Positions 37,301-52,300 of a stretch of DNA of 64,000 nucleotides are shown piece after piece. Each line of letters starts with the position of its first letter. Position 1 is the first letter of the stretch. Where the stretch lies: positions 4,949,501 to 5,013,500 of the forward strand of contig CM061102.1 of the NCBI GenBank assembly GCA_030770545.1. The letters run 5' to 3'. Origin of the DNA: Macropodus opercularis. Taxonomy: Eukaryota; Chordata; Actinopteri; Anabantiformes; Osphronemidae. The position numbers were made by a program, and so were the translations under genes. Under the pieces are notes generated by a model. That model saw only the letters and a program-made list of their open reading frames with translations. It did not search any database and had not been told where the DNA came from.

Positions 37301-40300
37301 GATGCACTAAGCTGCACAGTAATGGGGAATGACGGGGACCCAGGTATCACATGGTTGGTCACACCGAGGCCGTCTGGGAGGAGGGTGAGAGAGGAGGGTG
37401 ATGGACCAGGGCTGGCGTAGAGTATTAGTCAGATCAAAGGAAGAACAGGGGCAGGGCACAAGATTAAAGATGGAGTTTTACAGATACAACATTTTCATCC
37501 GGTCTTGCAACAACACACGACAACACACACACACACACACACCTTAAATCCATGGTATAAAGTTTGCTGCACCTCATTTACGTCTCCTTGCACCTGCTAT
37601 GACAGCTGGGCCTTCTGCTGTCCCCCTCGTTCCCAACCCCGTCTATCGTACCACTGCCAACCAGCTTCTGCCCATTCTCCTGCTATCCTGACCTCCAACT
37701 GTCATCCTTATGATGTTTTTGAGTTCCCTAAACTCCCCAATCCAGCTCCGATAGCATTTTTGTGCCTTGGCCATCAAAGCAACCCCCTCATCAGGGTCAC
37801 ATTTACTTCAGCTCAGCACTTACAGAGGAATGAGAGCGAGGGAGAGACAGTTGATACAACTGCAAAGGATAAAATACAACATCAGAGAGAAAACAGGGAT
37901 AGAGGGCTGGAAACCAGAGGAACGGAGGTGTGCAAAGGGAGGAGAGGAGGAGGTCTTATTGGTTTTCTCTGTCATTACAGACACCGTGTTGACTCGGCAT
38001 ACTGCTCGGCCCCTGTGGGTTAACTACGCTGCCTTGACCTGCACATAATGAAGCACTAACTCACGCATACTGCAACACGTGTGTGTATATGTGCAAACCT
38101 GTGCAATACTTCGAGCCGTAATGCACTGTAGGTCTGGAGCTACTCGTTTCTGCAGCGGAGCTTCCGTGTGGACTGGATGATCCACGTGGAAACAGTTCTT
38201 CCACATGAAGACATGTGATTAGCAAATCGCTGGAACCAACCAGTGGCACGTTGCACAGATCCTGATGGTTGACTGGGTGTTTCCCTGGAGACCCGCTTTC
38301 TTTTAGACTTTATCGTCCCATTCATCGCTTCTTTCTCTCCTCGTTGCGTCCTTTTCGATCCTCGTCACCTCTGTCTCATCGTAATAGCCTCTGTCTGTCT
38401 GTGCCTCTCCTGCCTCCTCACTCAGATTTATTGATTATTTGACCTGGCTCAAGCTTCGAATGCATCGTCTGCACTATTCTTAGCTGGGCGCTGCAAAATT
38501 TGCTGCTCAACTACAATCATTTATTTCTTTTTGTCCTAATTATGATCTTTATTCTTCGGTCCAATTTAATCTTCACGTCTACGTGTCATTTTTATTCATC
38601 TGTATTTTTGGTTTTTAGATTTTAGTATCTACTGTATGAAGGGTGTGCTGCATTCTTTCTGTTAGTTGTTATTGCATAGTTCACTGTCATTTTGGTTTTG
38701 TCTGGTTGATTTTGATTCTTTTTTCATTTTGTTGGTTCACTTTTTTTATGTGTATTTATTCAGAGAACCAGAAACTCTATTGTGTTCTTTCTTCTTTGAA
38801 CATTTGAACGTATGCTTCTGAAGTACAACCAGCTCTAAAAATGGAAATGAGATGTGATGTGGTTTATAAATGGACCATGAACAACAGAAATGACTGAAAC
38901 TCCTGCTGCTCCAGAAGAAATAATATGCACACATACAGTAAAGAATGAAACGATCTGGCAAAAATGGTCAGTTTTTACTTTTTGCAAATGTCACCTTTAT
39001 TATGCTGTAAATAAAAATGCTGGTCCTGGCCCTGATCCAGAGCTCGAAGGTTTTCAGCTTTTAGTTTCAATCTCACTATAACATTACTCTAGTACTTTGT
39101 TCTATAGAATGTTAATAAGGTTGTGAAACATCCTGTGTTTACCTTTACCAAAACACAACTATAAAGCTAATATGAAGATTTGCATCATCTGGCTGTAACA
39201 GACAAAATATGTGCCGAGAATCTCTCTTAAACCAGGAAAGCTTTTGTTAAGCCTTCATTCCTTTCCCACTTCTCACCCTGCCAGGGTTTTAATCTTTATT
39301 TTTCCTCTGGTCTTTCGCTTCCCACTCTCCACCTCCCTGATTCTGTAAATGCTCCAGTCTGTGCCAGCCTCCGCTCCCTTTGTTCTCCACTAGGTGTGGC
39401 TGATGACAGAAGGCTAGGGGGCAGTAAACCCAGACATTGCTGTAATACTGCTTCTCCGATTCACTGCTTTGATGCTTCTGCTAATCTCTGGCACCCGCTG
39501 TGGCATCTACTGGCACAGAGCTGTACAGGCTGCGACTACACACATGCACTGGCCTGCACACATTCAACTGCTAGGGGCAAACTAAGCATATGCACAGACT
39601 AATGCAAACTGTCTACACCGAACAATGAAGCAAACTGCAATGCCTTCCATTAAAAATCTGGCTCCATTAGTAGATCCTGAGTTTGTTCTGCCAGAACAGC
39701 GAACTGAACAATGTCAGGTTCCGAAAACCCCCCAAAAAACGAGAAGGGCTGAGCGGAGCCGAACACACCCAGGCGTGATTCCCGTGTTCGCTCATCACCG
39801 TCCCTGAAGCAATGCTACATTTACACTATGAAATCTCTGTGATTGCATATGATCGTCCTAAAATCAAGCATAAAGTTTACACAGCGCTTTGTTGTTACAT
39901 GGCTTCGCAGGGATCTTGTCACTGAATAGGGCCTCAAAGCGAGATGAAGTATGAGCTATGACAGGCTAACAGCACAACGATAAACTATTCCAGCTCCAGT
40001 TCCCGTCATAAAGCATTAGATCAGCTTCTTCTTGTTAATTCGAAGGCTGGTCTGCGTCGTTACAGCCTCCATTAGACTCCATAGCTGTCATAAACAAGGC
40101 TCTAACCAGCTGACTAACCAGTCAAACCCTACAGGTTCACTTACTGGCATGACTTAATTCAGCAGTGATGAAGAGCACCGTGGTCTTTCACTGCTGAGTG
40201 TTTTTAAATGCTTGTCTTACACAGCTTTGACATTAAGCCAGAAATGAGAAAAAGGAATAGCAAGCAGTTAGGATCTGAGCCAGGTTCATGCGTTCCTCTG

Positions 40301-43300
40301 GACACAGCAGACCACCCGAGCAGTGGCCTTTGTTCCACGAAAGCATGGAGATACCTCATAGTCCCTGTGAAAGCCCGGCTTGATATCCTGCTTCTGCAGA
40401 AAAACAAGGGAAAACTCTCCAAGGTATTAACTGGTCAAACAACAAATTTGTTGTAAATGACTAAATTACAATTTGAAATATCAACAAGACACAGGGATTT
40501 TATGGTGAGCTATTAGCATAAAGATGAGCAGATATAAGATGGGGGATATCACAAACTGGATTTTTAAGACAATGACTTCAACTTTTTCCCTCTCCTTAAC
40601 TATTCAGGGGTTCAGAGTGAATTTCCAGTGTGTCCGTGTCAGCGTCACCGGAAGCCGTGGAACGGTATTAGAACGAAGACAGGAAATGATGCGATAAACC
40701 AGGAAGCCGCCACTATTGTTAGAACCAACAAGGGAAGTTCTGCTCCGGATGATACGCGCAACAACCAGACTTAAAATCACACAAGAAAGCACACAGGGAC
40801 GCTTAAAAGCTTGAACGGACACTTGCGTGTCTTTTTGTAAACATAAATCTACTGCACTGTGTTTTAACGCACTTCTCAACTTCATATTTCTGTACTGGCC
40901 TTTGGATGTGTTTGGCTGATGAAAAAATAAAAGCAGCACTGCTGAGGCGCTTCTCACGCTTTGAAATTGACGGGTAAAGACTGAGGTCATAGCTTCACAG
41001 AGAAGACCAGCAATGATTTTTATCACCTCAGACACAAAAACGTATGAATCCCAAACAAAAGTACAAAAACATGATCATATATATGAAATCGTTCTACAGA
41101 AGTGCCAGGATTCTGCCTGGCTACAGAACAAAACTCCACACAGCTGTCACGGTGATGTCTATTGAGGAATTAGTTTAGTTTAATCATGTTTTTGTTTGCT
41201 TTTCTTTTGTTTTTTAGTCACCTCAACTTTGAGGATGATGACAGGGTGGTTGCTCCGTTCTGACTCAGCAATCACAGTGTGCTGCCTTGCATTTCACACC
41301 TCTCCACCACAGATTCAATTAAAGCACAGCGTCGCCTCAGGAGAAACACGTACACTCGTCTAATCCCCCTCATCTCTCCTGTTACACACATAAAGCAACT
41401 GGTGACAAAAAGGTCCTATTTCTACATGTAAGTCTCCGTGTAGCAGTGATTTACACATCTGATCTGTGCTTAAACTCCGTCTCAACATATTCTCCCACGC
41501 AGAAACAGAGACGCGTGGAATATAGTATAACTGGCAAACCCAGCATGGGGCCTTCAAATGGCTCCAAGCATCTCAGTGCAGCTTTCTCTTCGGCTTTCCC
41601 TCACTACAGCAGATCTGCCATTTCTATTCACCACGCATACCTCATTATGAACAAGGACAAAAACGACGACTGTCAATCAAAACACGATTACATGGGACTC
41701 TGGCATGCTACCCACCGAGACTGACTCTGCGTGTGCGAGAGAGAGTGTGTTTACATGTGTGAAAACAGAGTAGAAGCGAGCGGCTAAAGGCGACTGCTAG
41801 ACGGTATGAGGCATCAGGGATCGGGTAGGAAAACCAAGCTTAACCAGCCATGACCAATGTTCTGTGAAATACTAAGGAGGAAAAGCTCAGCAGACAAAAT
41901 GAGTTTGTACATTACTGGAGTCAAGTCACAGGAGAGCACATCTGGATTGCTCATATAGGCCTAATCAAAGAGCTGGCTGTGACTCCGATCGGTTTCAGAG
42001 GGAGACTATACGGGCTTGATATGAGTCACTGGGAGCTTTGGTGCGTGTGCCTGCATGTGCATCATGTTACAGATACAGTTTCATGCCGTCACGTGACTAA
42101 TTGTGTAAAACATAAATGTTTCAGTAATGGAGAAAGTCATCTCAAGAGGTGTTAAAAAAGCCCCCTGGCATGATTGCATCCACGTTTGTTACTATGGCAA
42201 CAATAAACAGTCCAGCTCCCTAAAGCAACAGAAAACAACCGGATCAGATTCTATTAGCAAATATATTTCATTTCCCAGTGTTGCTTGTTTTACTGCACTT
42301 AAGTGCTGCATGGGTTTACGCTCTGAGGGGAAAACTGTGGTTTTGATTCATTTCAGGATATTTTAAAATCAGCAAATTTGATACTATTGCAACAACCTTA
42401 CTCCAACAAGCATCCATCACTGTTGTTATCGACATAAAAAGACCTTCTTTTTATTCACCGTGTGTAAATAAGCTCTTTTCTCTACATCAATGCCAGTGAT
42501 TTTTCTTTCCTTTGCTCCCACTTGGTCCTATTATCCAAGTAAATTGTAGAGGTAGTAGAATATATGATACTTGCCTTAATCCCTCATTTGGTTATGAACA
42601 GGAAAAAGATTTTATTATAGTTGTTAAAAATGCACAACGCAATGCACGGTTAAATGTGATATGCTTAGACTCGCAGGGGTTGTTTAAGGACTTTCCTTTC
42701 ACACCAACGGGCCTCTCTCAGCATCGACACTGACAAGTGAAGGAATAAGACATGAATCTGTTATGTAACATAACTTTGATTTTGTCGGATAATTTTAAAT
42801 TCGGGATGCAGCAATCCTGCTGGGGTAAAGACTGTTTTGTTTCTACATCGGTCTCTCAGGGAACAAGCAGAATGCGTAACTTTCCTGACAGACAACACTT
42901 TCTTCAAACACTGCGAGTCAACCTCCTCCTATCAGCTCAGGCAACACACAGAGCTCATCATCAGAGTTCGGGAGCGGAGGAAGTCTTTGAGGCCAGGGTG
43001 GTTCCAGGTAATGACTTCCAGAGTGGATGAGGAACAGTTCTGTAGTCAGGCTGTGATGTGAATGCACAAAACGCAGGCAGACACGAAACAGCAAAAGGAG
43101 ACGCAGTCTAAACATCCAGGGTCAGTACGTTGATGCCTTGCGTCTGCTTTTGGGTGAGCGCTCTTCTAAGATGCCCTTTCATACCAGCACATGATCAATA
43201 AGCCTGTAAATGTTTCAGCGCAGGCTGATATAAGAGGCATGAAATATTGAAGCAACAGAGTGTAACACAACCTCTCAGCATGGCAGGGATCGCATGTGTT

Positions 43301-46300
43301 TGCAGAAGGGAGGGGGCAGTACTAGACACAGCATTACAAACTACCCTATCAGTCACTCGCCAGTGTTTGTACAAAGAGAGCGAGAAAGACAGAAAGTAGA
43401 CGTCAGGCCAATTTAGTCTGAAACTGTTTCCCAAACAACTTACATCCATCTTCATGTTGGCATGTGACCGGTCCCCTCGTACCACATCTCGTTTTCAACA
43501 TCTCATCAATAATACTTGTCTCGCAGGTTAAGTTGTCCGTCCACACATGACTATACGCAGAACCACACGCAAACATTCCCAAGGAGATTATGTATAATTT
43601 GTTTACGTATAAACCATTACAAGGCTCAACGTCCGGCTTCTCCTTCGACGACTGCTGACATGAGAGATCACCTTTAAGCCACTCGTGTTCCGGCCTCACG
43701 CTCGCTTATAAACACTACGCTCAACTCCAGCTCCACACTATTTACTGGAATGCATATACACAACCCAAACCCTTCGTTACTGCACATGAAAAAACACAAA
43801 AGGCAAAGAAGAATCACAACTATGAAAATGGTCGTAGCCATGTTTGAGGGGAAGCGAGTGAATGAGATGACAAGTGAGCTTGTGCAGCCCCTTTCCTCCT
43901 GATGTCAGAGCCCAAATTCCACATATTCCACTGGACTTTGTTGCCGTCCTCTTAACCTGCATGACACTTTGACAACATCCAGCACAGACGCAGACATTTG
44001 TCTTCACAAAGCACAAGACATGTTTTTTTTTAAGCTCTATTATAGTTGTGAACTGTTTGCTAGTTTTTTAAAACCTTCTTTTTTCTCTCGCACCAGTGGA
44101 GGTTTCAGAGAGTTGCATGTTGATCTCAGCAGCGGTGACAGATTAAAACCAACATCTAGGACTCAGGAGAGTATAAATTTTACTCCCGTTAATGCATGAC
44201 ATGCTTTACAAAATTAGTTTACACGAGCATTATGGGCATGAAACCTAATCACCACATAACTAATCATGCAATGTTTCAGTCCAAGGAAAAGACCAAACGC
44301 TGACTGATTTGTCCCAGTTAGTGGCAGTCAGCTAAAACATGGCTTTTGTCTCAAGGTTTTCCTTTCGCATCTGTGTGCGTAGATCGTGTCTGAGAGACAG
44401 AGCTGACAGATGGCTGACGGTCCTGACTCACCACCTTGTGTGAGCAGCAGGCCTTAGACCCAGTCCCTGCACTGGACCCCAGACCCTAATACAATCAGAA
44501 AGATGGATAAACCAGACACACATATGTGGACATTTACATACATCTGCTAAATCTATTGCTCAGGGGTGAGACGATTCTGAGGACAAGACACAGAAATAGA
44601 TTGATACGGTGGAGCCTAAAGAAACTGGGCGACTCTTAATTTGTAATTACTGTCTCGTTCAAATTCTCTACCATCCCTAAACCTAATCGAGACGTTTCCT
44701 TTTCTCCCCTTGTCTTTCTTCTCTAGGTCACTGCAGCAGTTGCTGCAAATTCAGAGCAGTAATTAGATTCATTTCTTCGCATCTAACTCACCCTGGGGAT
44801 AACCAGCATTAAACTGAAAGCCAGATGGACAATAGAGTGCTGAGATCACTGATGATAACTCACTTTTTCCCACCATTCGATACATGAACAGTAATAGAGT
44901 GATGAAAAATGAGTGTGAGCTTTGTAAAAGTGTAAAAGGGAAAAATGTTCCGCTACTTAACAACAGTAACAACTTTTGGATATTCTTAGGTTTGTGTTTT
45001 TGTTTTACCATAAAGAAAGAAAGGGGCAAAGATGGAAGTCATGCCTCGTGTCATTATACTGTAATTGATTAGGACATTGGAGTGAGGTCAAGGGGTCAAG
45101 TCAAAAAAAACATGGAGGGGTGGGTTACATGAGAGTCTGAACCTAATCTAGGAAACCCTGCAGGGAGGTACTACGCAGACACATGTTACACACAAAGACG
45201 CCAAGGTTTACTGCATGCATGAGCACATTTTATGCTGCACTACACACTTCATGACGCACACTGAGGCAAAGTAAGGCAGAAGAGCGAGAAAGAGGAAAAA
45301 GAACAGACCCAGACACTCAGACGAAGACCGTGGACTATTTGGGTCCTGTCCACAGTAAATCACAGTAACAGTTCCCTTTGAATTTGGCCATAAGAGGGGA
45401 GACGCAGAGGGACACCGCTGGCCAGCTTAACAGCCCAGATTCAATCTTTATAGGACTACAAATGAACATCTCTCTGTTCCTATAGGTCCACTATAGCTTA
45501 CCTCTCACATTACTCCTGTCCTGGTTCTGTAGTCTGCTAGCTAACCAAAGCTGACGGCTCTGAAAGTGGAGCTGTAAGCCGAGAGCAGTGGTTACCAAGC
45601 CGGTGTGATAAGCCAACCGCTATAGGGTTCAGGATCAGATAAGGGAATTTTTTTGTCATTTAAAGCACATATATCAGGCCTTGATACAGCAATGACAGAG
45701 CGAATACTAAAAACATTACCTTTGTTGTGGTTTCAGTTCACTCACTGCTCTTTCCTCTGCACCTGATCCCTAATCTCCTAAATCTGCATTGTGCATTGCG
45801 CTGTAATTGCCAAATCGGGATGCACTTGTGCCCCAAACCATCAAAACAGAATAACTACAAGAAAAAAGTAAAGCAGAGGAAATAGTCTTGGACATTAAGA
45901 AAATTGCTCACTGCCATCAAAAAAACATCTAGTCTAATCAAAACTAAAAAGCTCAGTATCAGTACAGCCTTCATGTTCATGTGTGTGAAGTTTCCCCAAA
46001 AGGGTAAAATCCTGAACAGCTTTTATTGTGTATGAGCTATTGGAATGCAAAGGATACCAGATTCTGCTTTTGTGTTAATTTAGGTTGACATTAAACCTGA
46101 CGACTCCTGTAGCCAGGTCCAAAGTTTGCTCTTCGTTCTCGTGCATATGTTCATTTTACCGGAGTCGAGCCCTCTTTGTGCAACATGAATATGAAGTTGG
46201 GTGGAAGCAGTGGCTAAGCCGCAAGGATGGAGCTGTCAGCTGTAATACTGTCACAGGTGATGGGATGTAAATGTGCCTTTGTTTTCAATAGCTGAAAAAC

Positions 46301-49300
46301 TCCAGTACATCTGACATGGTCATCCTGTTTTGCCCAGCTGTGTCCAATCCTTGGCTAGGTGTCGAACCCCACTTATCTTCTACTGTTTTCTGGGAGAGAC
46401 TGATGACCAAACCAGCCGGTATGTTCCTACTCTACCCCTCATCCAGGTTTCTAATACCTGGTCCTCCACCCAACAGTGGAACCCACCGGCGCTCGTCTCA
46501 GTCTGGGTGCATTCACTCAATCCAAGGTATGAAAAACGCATCTGCATGATTATACAATCCTCTATATTAGCAAGCCTGTCTGGATGTGTGTGTCTGTACG
46601 CACATGAAAGTGTGTGTGTGTGAAGCTCAGCAGTGTCAAGGTACAGAAGGGCGGCTGCACAGTGAGCGACTGATTTATTGGGTGTATAATTGCCACAGCT
46701 CTCCTCCATCTTGGCTGAAGATTTCTGCTGGCTGTGTGTGTGCTTTGGATTGGACAACATGCAACATGGAAGGTATTTAATGCAACCTTCAGGACACTAA
46801 CTCCACACAGACCACCAGCATTACATTTACATCTTCTACCACATCACTGAGACAAGGGGCATGAAATCTGGCGTATAGTTCAGTATGAGGCTGTTTGCCA
46901 GTCCGCCCGCACGCCTGTCTGCCCCGTTTTCATCTCTCAGTCCTTTTTCTTGTCTCTTTTATTCAGTCTTTCATCTAACTATGGTGAATAGCTTCATCCA
47001 GCATCATCCTTTCACACTTGCCCTTGTAGAGAGAGGTATTTATCCGTTACCCTGGTGACGTAGCACATCTGATTTAGGACGGCAGCCAAGCGCTATCTGG
47101 CGTACATCATTGCTCGCTGATGTAAGTTGAAATAGAGCGAAGCACAGCTCAAACGCATACAGAGACACTCAGATGCCCAGAAAGCTGCACCAGAAGACGT
47201 GTTATTCATCAAACCTAACCTTGTGAAAATCTGAGCCTGACTGCGAGTCTTTAAATCATGAAATGGCAGCGGGAAGAAGCAGCCAAATCACTTTATTACA
47301 CAGTGCAGAGGTACTGAAACCAAGACGAGACACTGAGCAAAGGGCCAGTAAGGGAAACAGAACGCTTTATTGTTTTCTATTTAATTGAAGGATACAGCTT
47401 CACTTCAGCTGCTCATTAACAAACTACATTTGCTAAATTCTATGGCATCTTATTATTTGTCTTACATCGAACCTACACCTGCTCCAGAAATGCTAAATGA
47501 GCCACAAATGCGGCCTCAAGCCAAGGTTCAGGTCCTCGCTCTTTAGAAACCCGGAGCAATAAAGCCAGCTCCAAATTCTGAGCCTTAATTATGTCTCTTC
47601 AGGGCTGTGCAGCAGGAGACGTTAATTAGGCAAAATCATCCTTCCTCTACTAAACATCTTGCAGCATTCATCAAAGAACAAGCTGGAGAATCGTTCCTGC
47701 AGCGTGAACTGCAGGTGAGCATTGTGTGGCGCTGGACAACGCTGCGGGACTGAGGCAGCCACAAGGCCAGACTACCATGTAAAATAAGAGATGTGTGAGT
47801 GGACCAAGAAAAGAAACAAGAACAGGTCAGCGGGGGAAATAAATATAAAAGAAGAATTACCCACAGGGATGAGAAGGAGGAAAGAAAGCGCTACTGCGTG
47901 TTGGAAGCATGTCCCTCCCTCCTCCTCCTTCATATTTCACAGACAGGTCTGGGATGGATGAGGCTTTCTAGTGGCACTCAGGGATTAGAAGCACACACGT
48001 AAACACACAGACGGACATACACATGCTTGTCCCAACATCTAAACGCTCGGGAGCCTTTGCACACACAGGCATGCTGGCGTTTTTCACTGGCTTAATATCT
48101 CACAGACTCTTACTCCAACACGTCACTAATGCTGCCATTTTATGTCCAAAACGTCCTCAGCGATAGTTGTAAACTTTTTTTGTGCACCCATGCAGCATGA
48201 GAGGCAGCCTGTGAGGTGATTGTTACCAGATGGGGGGGTCGTCCATCCAGGCTCACTCTGTGACAGACAAAAGACTGCAGGCACTTCTCCCCATCCTCTC
48301 ATTGTGTGTGTGTGAGAAAGAGGGACACACATTACACAAGCATGTTCAAGTAGTTCTTTTTTTCCGGGGAGGGGAACAGGCTTGTGTCTTTAATGAATAA
48401 CGGTTACACCCCCCATTTCTTGTGGGTGAGCTGGCAGCTGGCGTATGTGCACCATTCAAGCAGAGTGAAATGTTTAACTTGACAATTAAGAAAACAAAGG
48501 AAGTCCATTTGGAGCCACAGCTGGAGGCTGCGTTTATTGTGTTTGTAAGCGTGTGTCCGTGTCAAGATTCTCTGTCCTGAGATGAATTGAAGGCAGTGGA
48601 AGTGGAAGTATTGTGGATTCACATGTCAGTGATCTGGCGTAAACCAGAATCCCCGTTTAGAAAAGAACCAAAACCTGAAGAAAGTTAAAACTGAATGTGC
48701 CTTCCTGCTAATTCAAACCACTGGGTCCCACCTACTGCTGAGCCTGTCTCATGTCTCAAACAGGCTCATGCATTGAGTATTTACCGCTGAGCATTACCTC
48801 AGTTCAGCTCAAAGCAGCGGCCGACCACAGGGATTTGAAGGTGATGTGAATAAAAACTGCACATGTTGTTTCTTCTCCGTCGGCTGAGGATCGTTAACAT
48901 CACATTAAGTCACACTTTCGGTGCGAACTCTCGCTTTAAGTGTTTTGCATGCGCTAGACGAAACAATCCCACTCACAAAATTACATGTTTTCTGTGAGGA
49001 TTAGGAACAGTTTTGTAGTTGTGTTGTTAACTTTTGTATCCCACTTAAAAAGGACCCTGGGGACTGTGAAAATGTTTGTTTTATTTGTGCAGCAGTGGTT
49101 TGTAATCCTATGTTGTTCCTGTAATGTGATCTGGAGTGATTTTCTTTATCTGGGTGTGTTACTCGTTGTTTGTTACAGTCTCCTTCTGACGATCCCAGTG
49201 ACATCTCTTTTAATTATACCTTCATTTCAAATCTACCAGAAAAACCAGACTTCTTCCCACTTTGTCTCAGCGAGGTCCCGATTTTAATCATTGCTTATCA

Positions 49301-52300
49301 TGAGATACAGACGCCAGTCCCCATAATTCTCTCTGTCTCGCCGCTCCCCTCACTACTACCCCCCATCTCTTCCCTGCCTGTGGTCCTGAGAGTCTTGTTA
49401 CCATGGTTACCACTGAACGATAGCGCCAACCCCACTGAAAGCCATCACACATCCCCCCACCTCGTGCAAGCATGCGCACGCACTCATGCACATGGTATCT
49501 GCATGAAGTAATGGCGGCCATCCTTCACGTGGTGGAGTTTTCATACGAAGGCTGTCAGCCTGCTCCTCTCCGTGCCCAGTTACAACAACATGACCCCGGT
49601 CTCCCCCTGACAGCAATGAAAAACGCTTTGGATGGAGGATTCCTCATGGACACATATGTACACATACACCCTTGGTTGCTCCAATGCACCAAACCAGAGA
49701 GAGTCTCCTCATTGTAGTGATTCTTGTCGATTTAATGACATTCTTAGTGCAGCCCTGTGGCATTTTGTGATACTATTGTCTGACAACATGTTGTAGGAGA
49801 TAATGTCTAGTAAACAATAGAAAGAATGACTATTGTAGCTACATAAAAAAGAAATACTGAAAGAAATTCTCTTTTGCTCTTGGAAAATAGTGATAAAACC
49901 CAGGCCCGATCTGCCCCATTAGCAGTCTGCTCCTCTTGTTCTCTACGTTTTGACAAATGTATTCTTCCAAACAAGGTATAATATAGCCTATATATATAGC
50001 CCGTCTCAAGGTCGTACCTCAGACACAGGTGAAGTCATGCTCACAAACACACACTTGCACATGTTGGAAAAACCGGTGATGAACTGGCTCAGCTCCCCCT
50101 CCCCATCCTCCTCCTCCATCTCTCATTGTCATGGTAACCATCAGCACCTCTGCCGCATCCTCCATTCACATTTTCACACCACATGCATCCATCATTTCTT
50201 TTTTCATTTTCTTGTATTGAGTTTGTCATGTCTCTACCAGGAATCATCTTTATTCTGAAAGACTTTTTGCATGAACCAATTAAGATCGTCGTCGTATTTT
50301 AAGCCTACATACATAACGTAGATTCCTAAAGCCTCCTGTTGTTTTTGAATACGATTATGCATGTTTAGCCCATCATCACCAAAACTATAATCTCTCCTCT
50401 TAGTAATTAGATAATTGTTCTGTCTCACAGCTGACACGGTTTTACAGTAGTTCCTTGACAGCTTGACACACAGAGAGAATGCACATTGATTCCATGGCTT
50501 TTCACGCAGACATTAATCTTGAACTCCCACCACAGAGGGCAAGTCCAGATCCTTGGTTTTAATGTCCTTCAAGTTCATAGCACATACTATTCCCTTTATC
50601 AAACATAACAATTTAAAGCAAAATGTATTATGATAACTCAAACTGCCACCATCTCTCTGGATGTTTTCCTATAACGCAGTGTTTGGCGCTTTTAGCCATG
50701 TGTATGGTTCGGGAGGAGGCACTCTTTAGATAATAAACAAAGGGTTGAGAGGAGAAAATACCCTGAGCTGGAGTCGCTGTAGGACTCGGATCCTGTATTC
50801 GAGTAGCAGATCCGGCACTCTAAGATTCATGCAATCAAGCTGCTGCTCTATAATTGTCCCCTAGAGCAGAACAGAAAATACTCTCAACAGCCCGTCAGTG
50901 GTGTGGATGCTTCCCAACGTGCATGTGTCTGTGTGGTTGTGGGAATCGGGTGTGCATGCAGTACACGTGTGTGTATTTGTGTACACGTCTGACCATAATG
51001 AATATGAACACTTGATAGCATCAGGGAGCAATTCACAGCTTACTAAATCAATATTCCCTAACATATAATAGACATTAGTCTCACAATAACTAAGGAATGG
51101 TTTCTTCAGAGCTGAGCAGACGCTTTAAGATAACTAGACAGTCTGTGTTTTATGTTAACGAATTAAAACACTGGCATTAGAAGGTTAATGTACTGTATGT
51201 GCTGAGCGTACTGCTTGTACACGGTTTCATCCTTTTTTGACGTTCAGTTTATAAGTATTTATTTTACTGGTCATTTCTGGCAGATCAAAAGTGAGTGACG
51301 TTTAATTTGCGAATAAGTTATACACACGTGGTTTAATACGTGTCCATTTTGCATCTCTTCTATGGTTCGCAACCAAAACCAACTTTTCAGAAGTGGAATA
51401 TCAGATGTATTATTTCTTAAAAATCCATTTCCAAATAACCATCGGCTCATGTTGGCCACATTCTGCTGAGCCTTGACGTGAAAATATTAGGCTGCAATGA
51501 GTGACAGCAGCCAGGACGATGCCAGATGCTGACATTTAACAAAGGCGGCTGCAACTCTCTGCTTCTTTTCCTGCTGTCAGGTCCTCGGCCTCCTTTGGGA
51601 CGAGCAGAACATCTACAAACAACAGCTTGTAGTTCTTTTGATAGGAGAAATGTGTATCTGTCGAGTCTGTGCTGAGTGCTCCTCTGTTTACAGTAGCATA
51701 AACCTATTGTGCATTTTTGCCACATCTGCACACTTTGGCCTGAGAACATCATCAAGTAGGACTTTTACTCCTAAATTCTTTGACATGGACATGTTATTTC
51801 AAACCAAAAGATTTATTCCAAGCAGTATAAAGAACTTCCTAAACGGCACACGGCACACCAGGGTGTGTTAGGCCACAGTAAATCTGATCCAAGACCACAG
51901 AGCTGAACTTAGGCCACATGCACCAGAAATGCTGCTTCTCCTAAATTAACATCAAATCTGACACATCCTTTCTGTAAACGTTAAATCACTTACAACAGAG
52001 AGACTCCTAAAGGCCAAATGTGATGATTTACCTAGTCTCAGCCAACACCTGTCGCCCAGGCCAGATGTACAGATACTGTAAATGTACTCAGTGTGAGGTT
52101 GGAACAACACACAGCAACTACTGTTTCATGTCAGAATCATTCAGCTTGGAGTCCTTACACAGGTCCAACACAAATACCTTATGTGTGATCCGACTGAGAC
52201 GAGCTCCTATTAAAAAAAAACAACATTCTGTTGTACTCCTTACAAAAAATGCAGAGTCGGACGACCGAACGGAACAGTGGCAGAAGAGATGAAGAATCAC

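Noticed and set aside
37505..38023. A 172-codon plus-strand ORF as a possible nested gene
   Set aside because: It starts in a CA microsatellite, has low-complexity composition, shows no family similarity and has no convincing splice context.
40604..41035. A 143-codon minus-strand ORF
   Set aside because: No recognisable motif and average composition. It is within the length expected by chance in 28 kb of intron.
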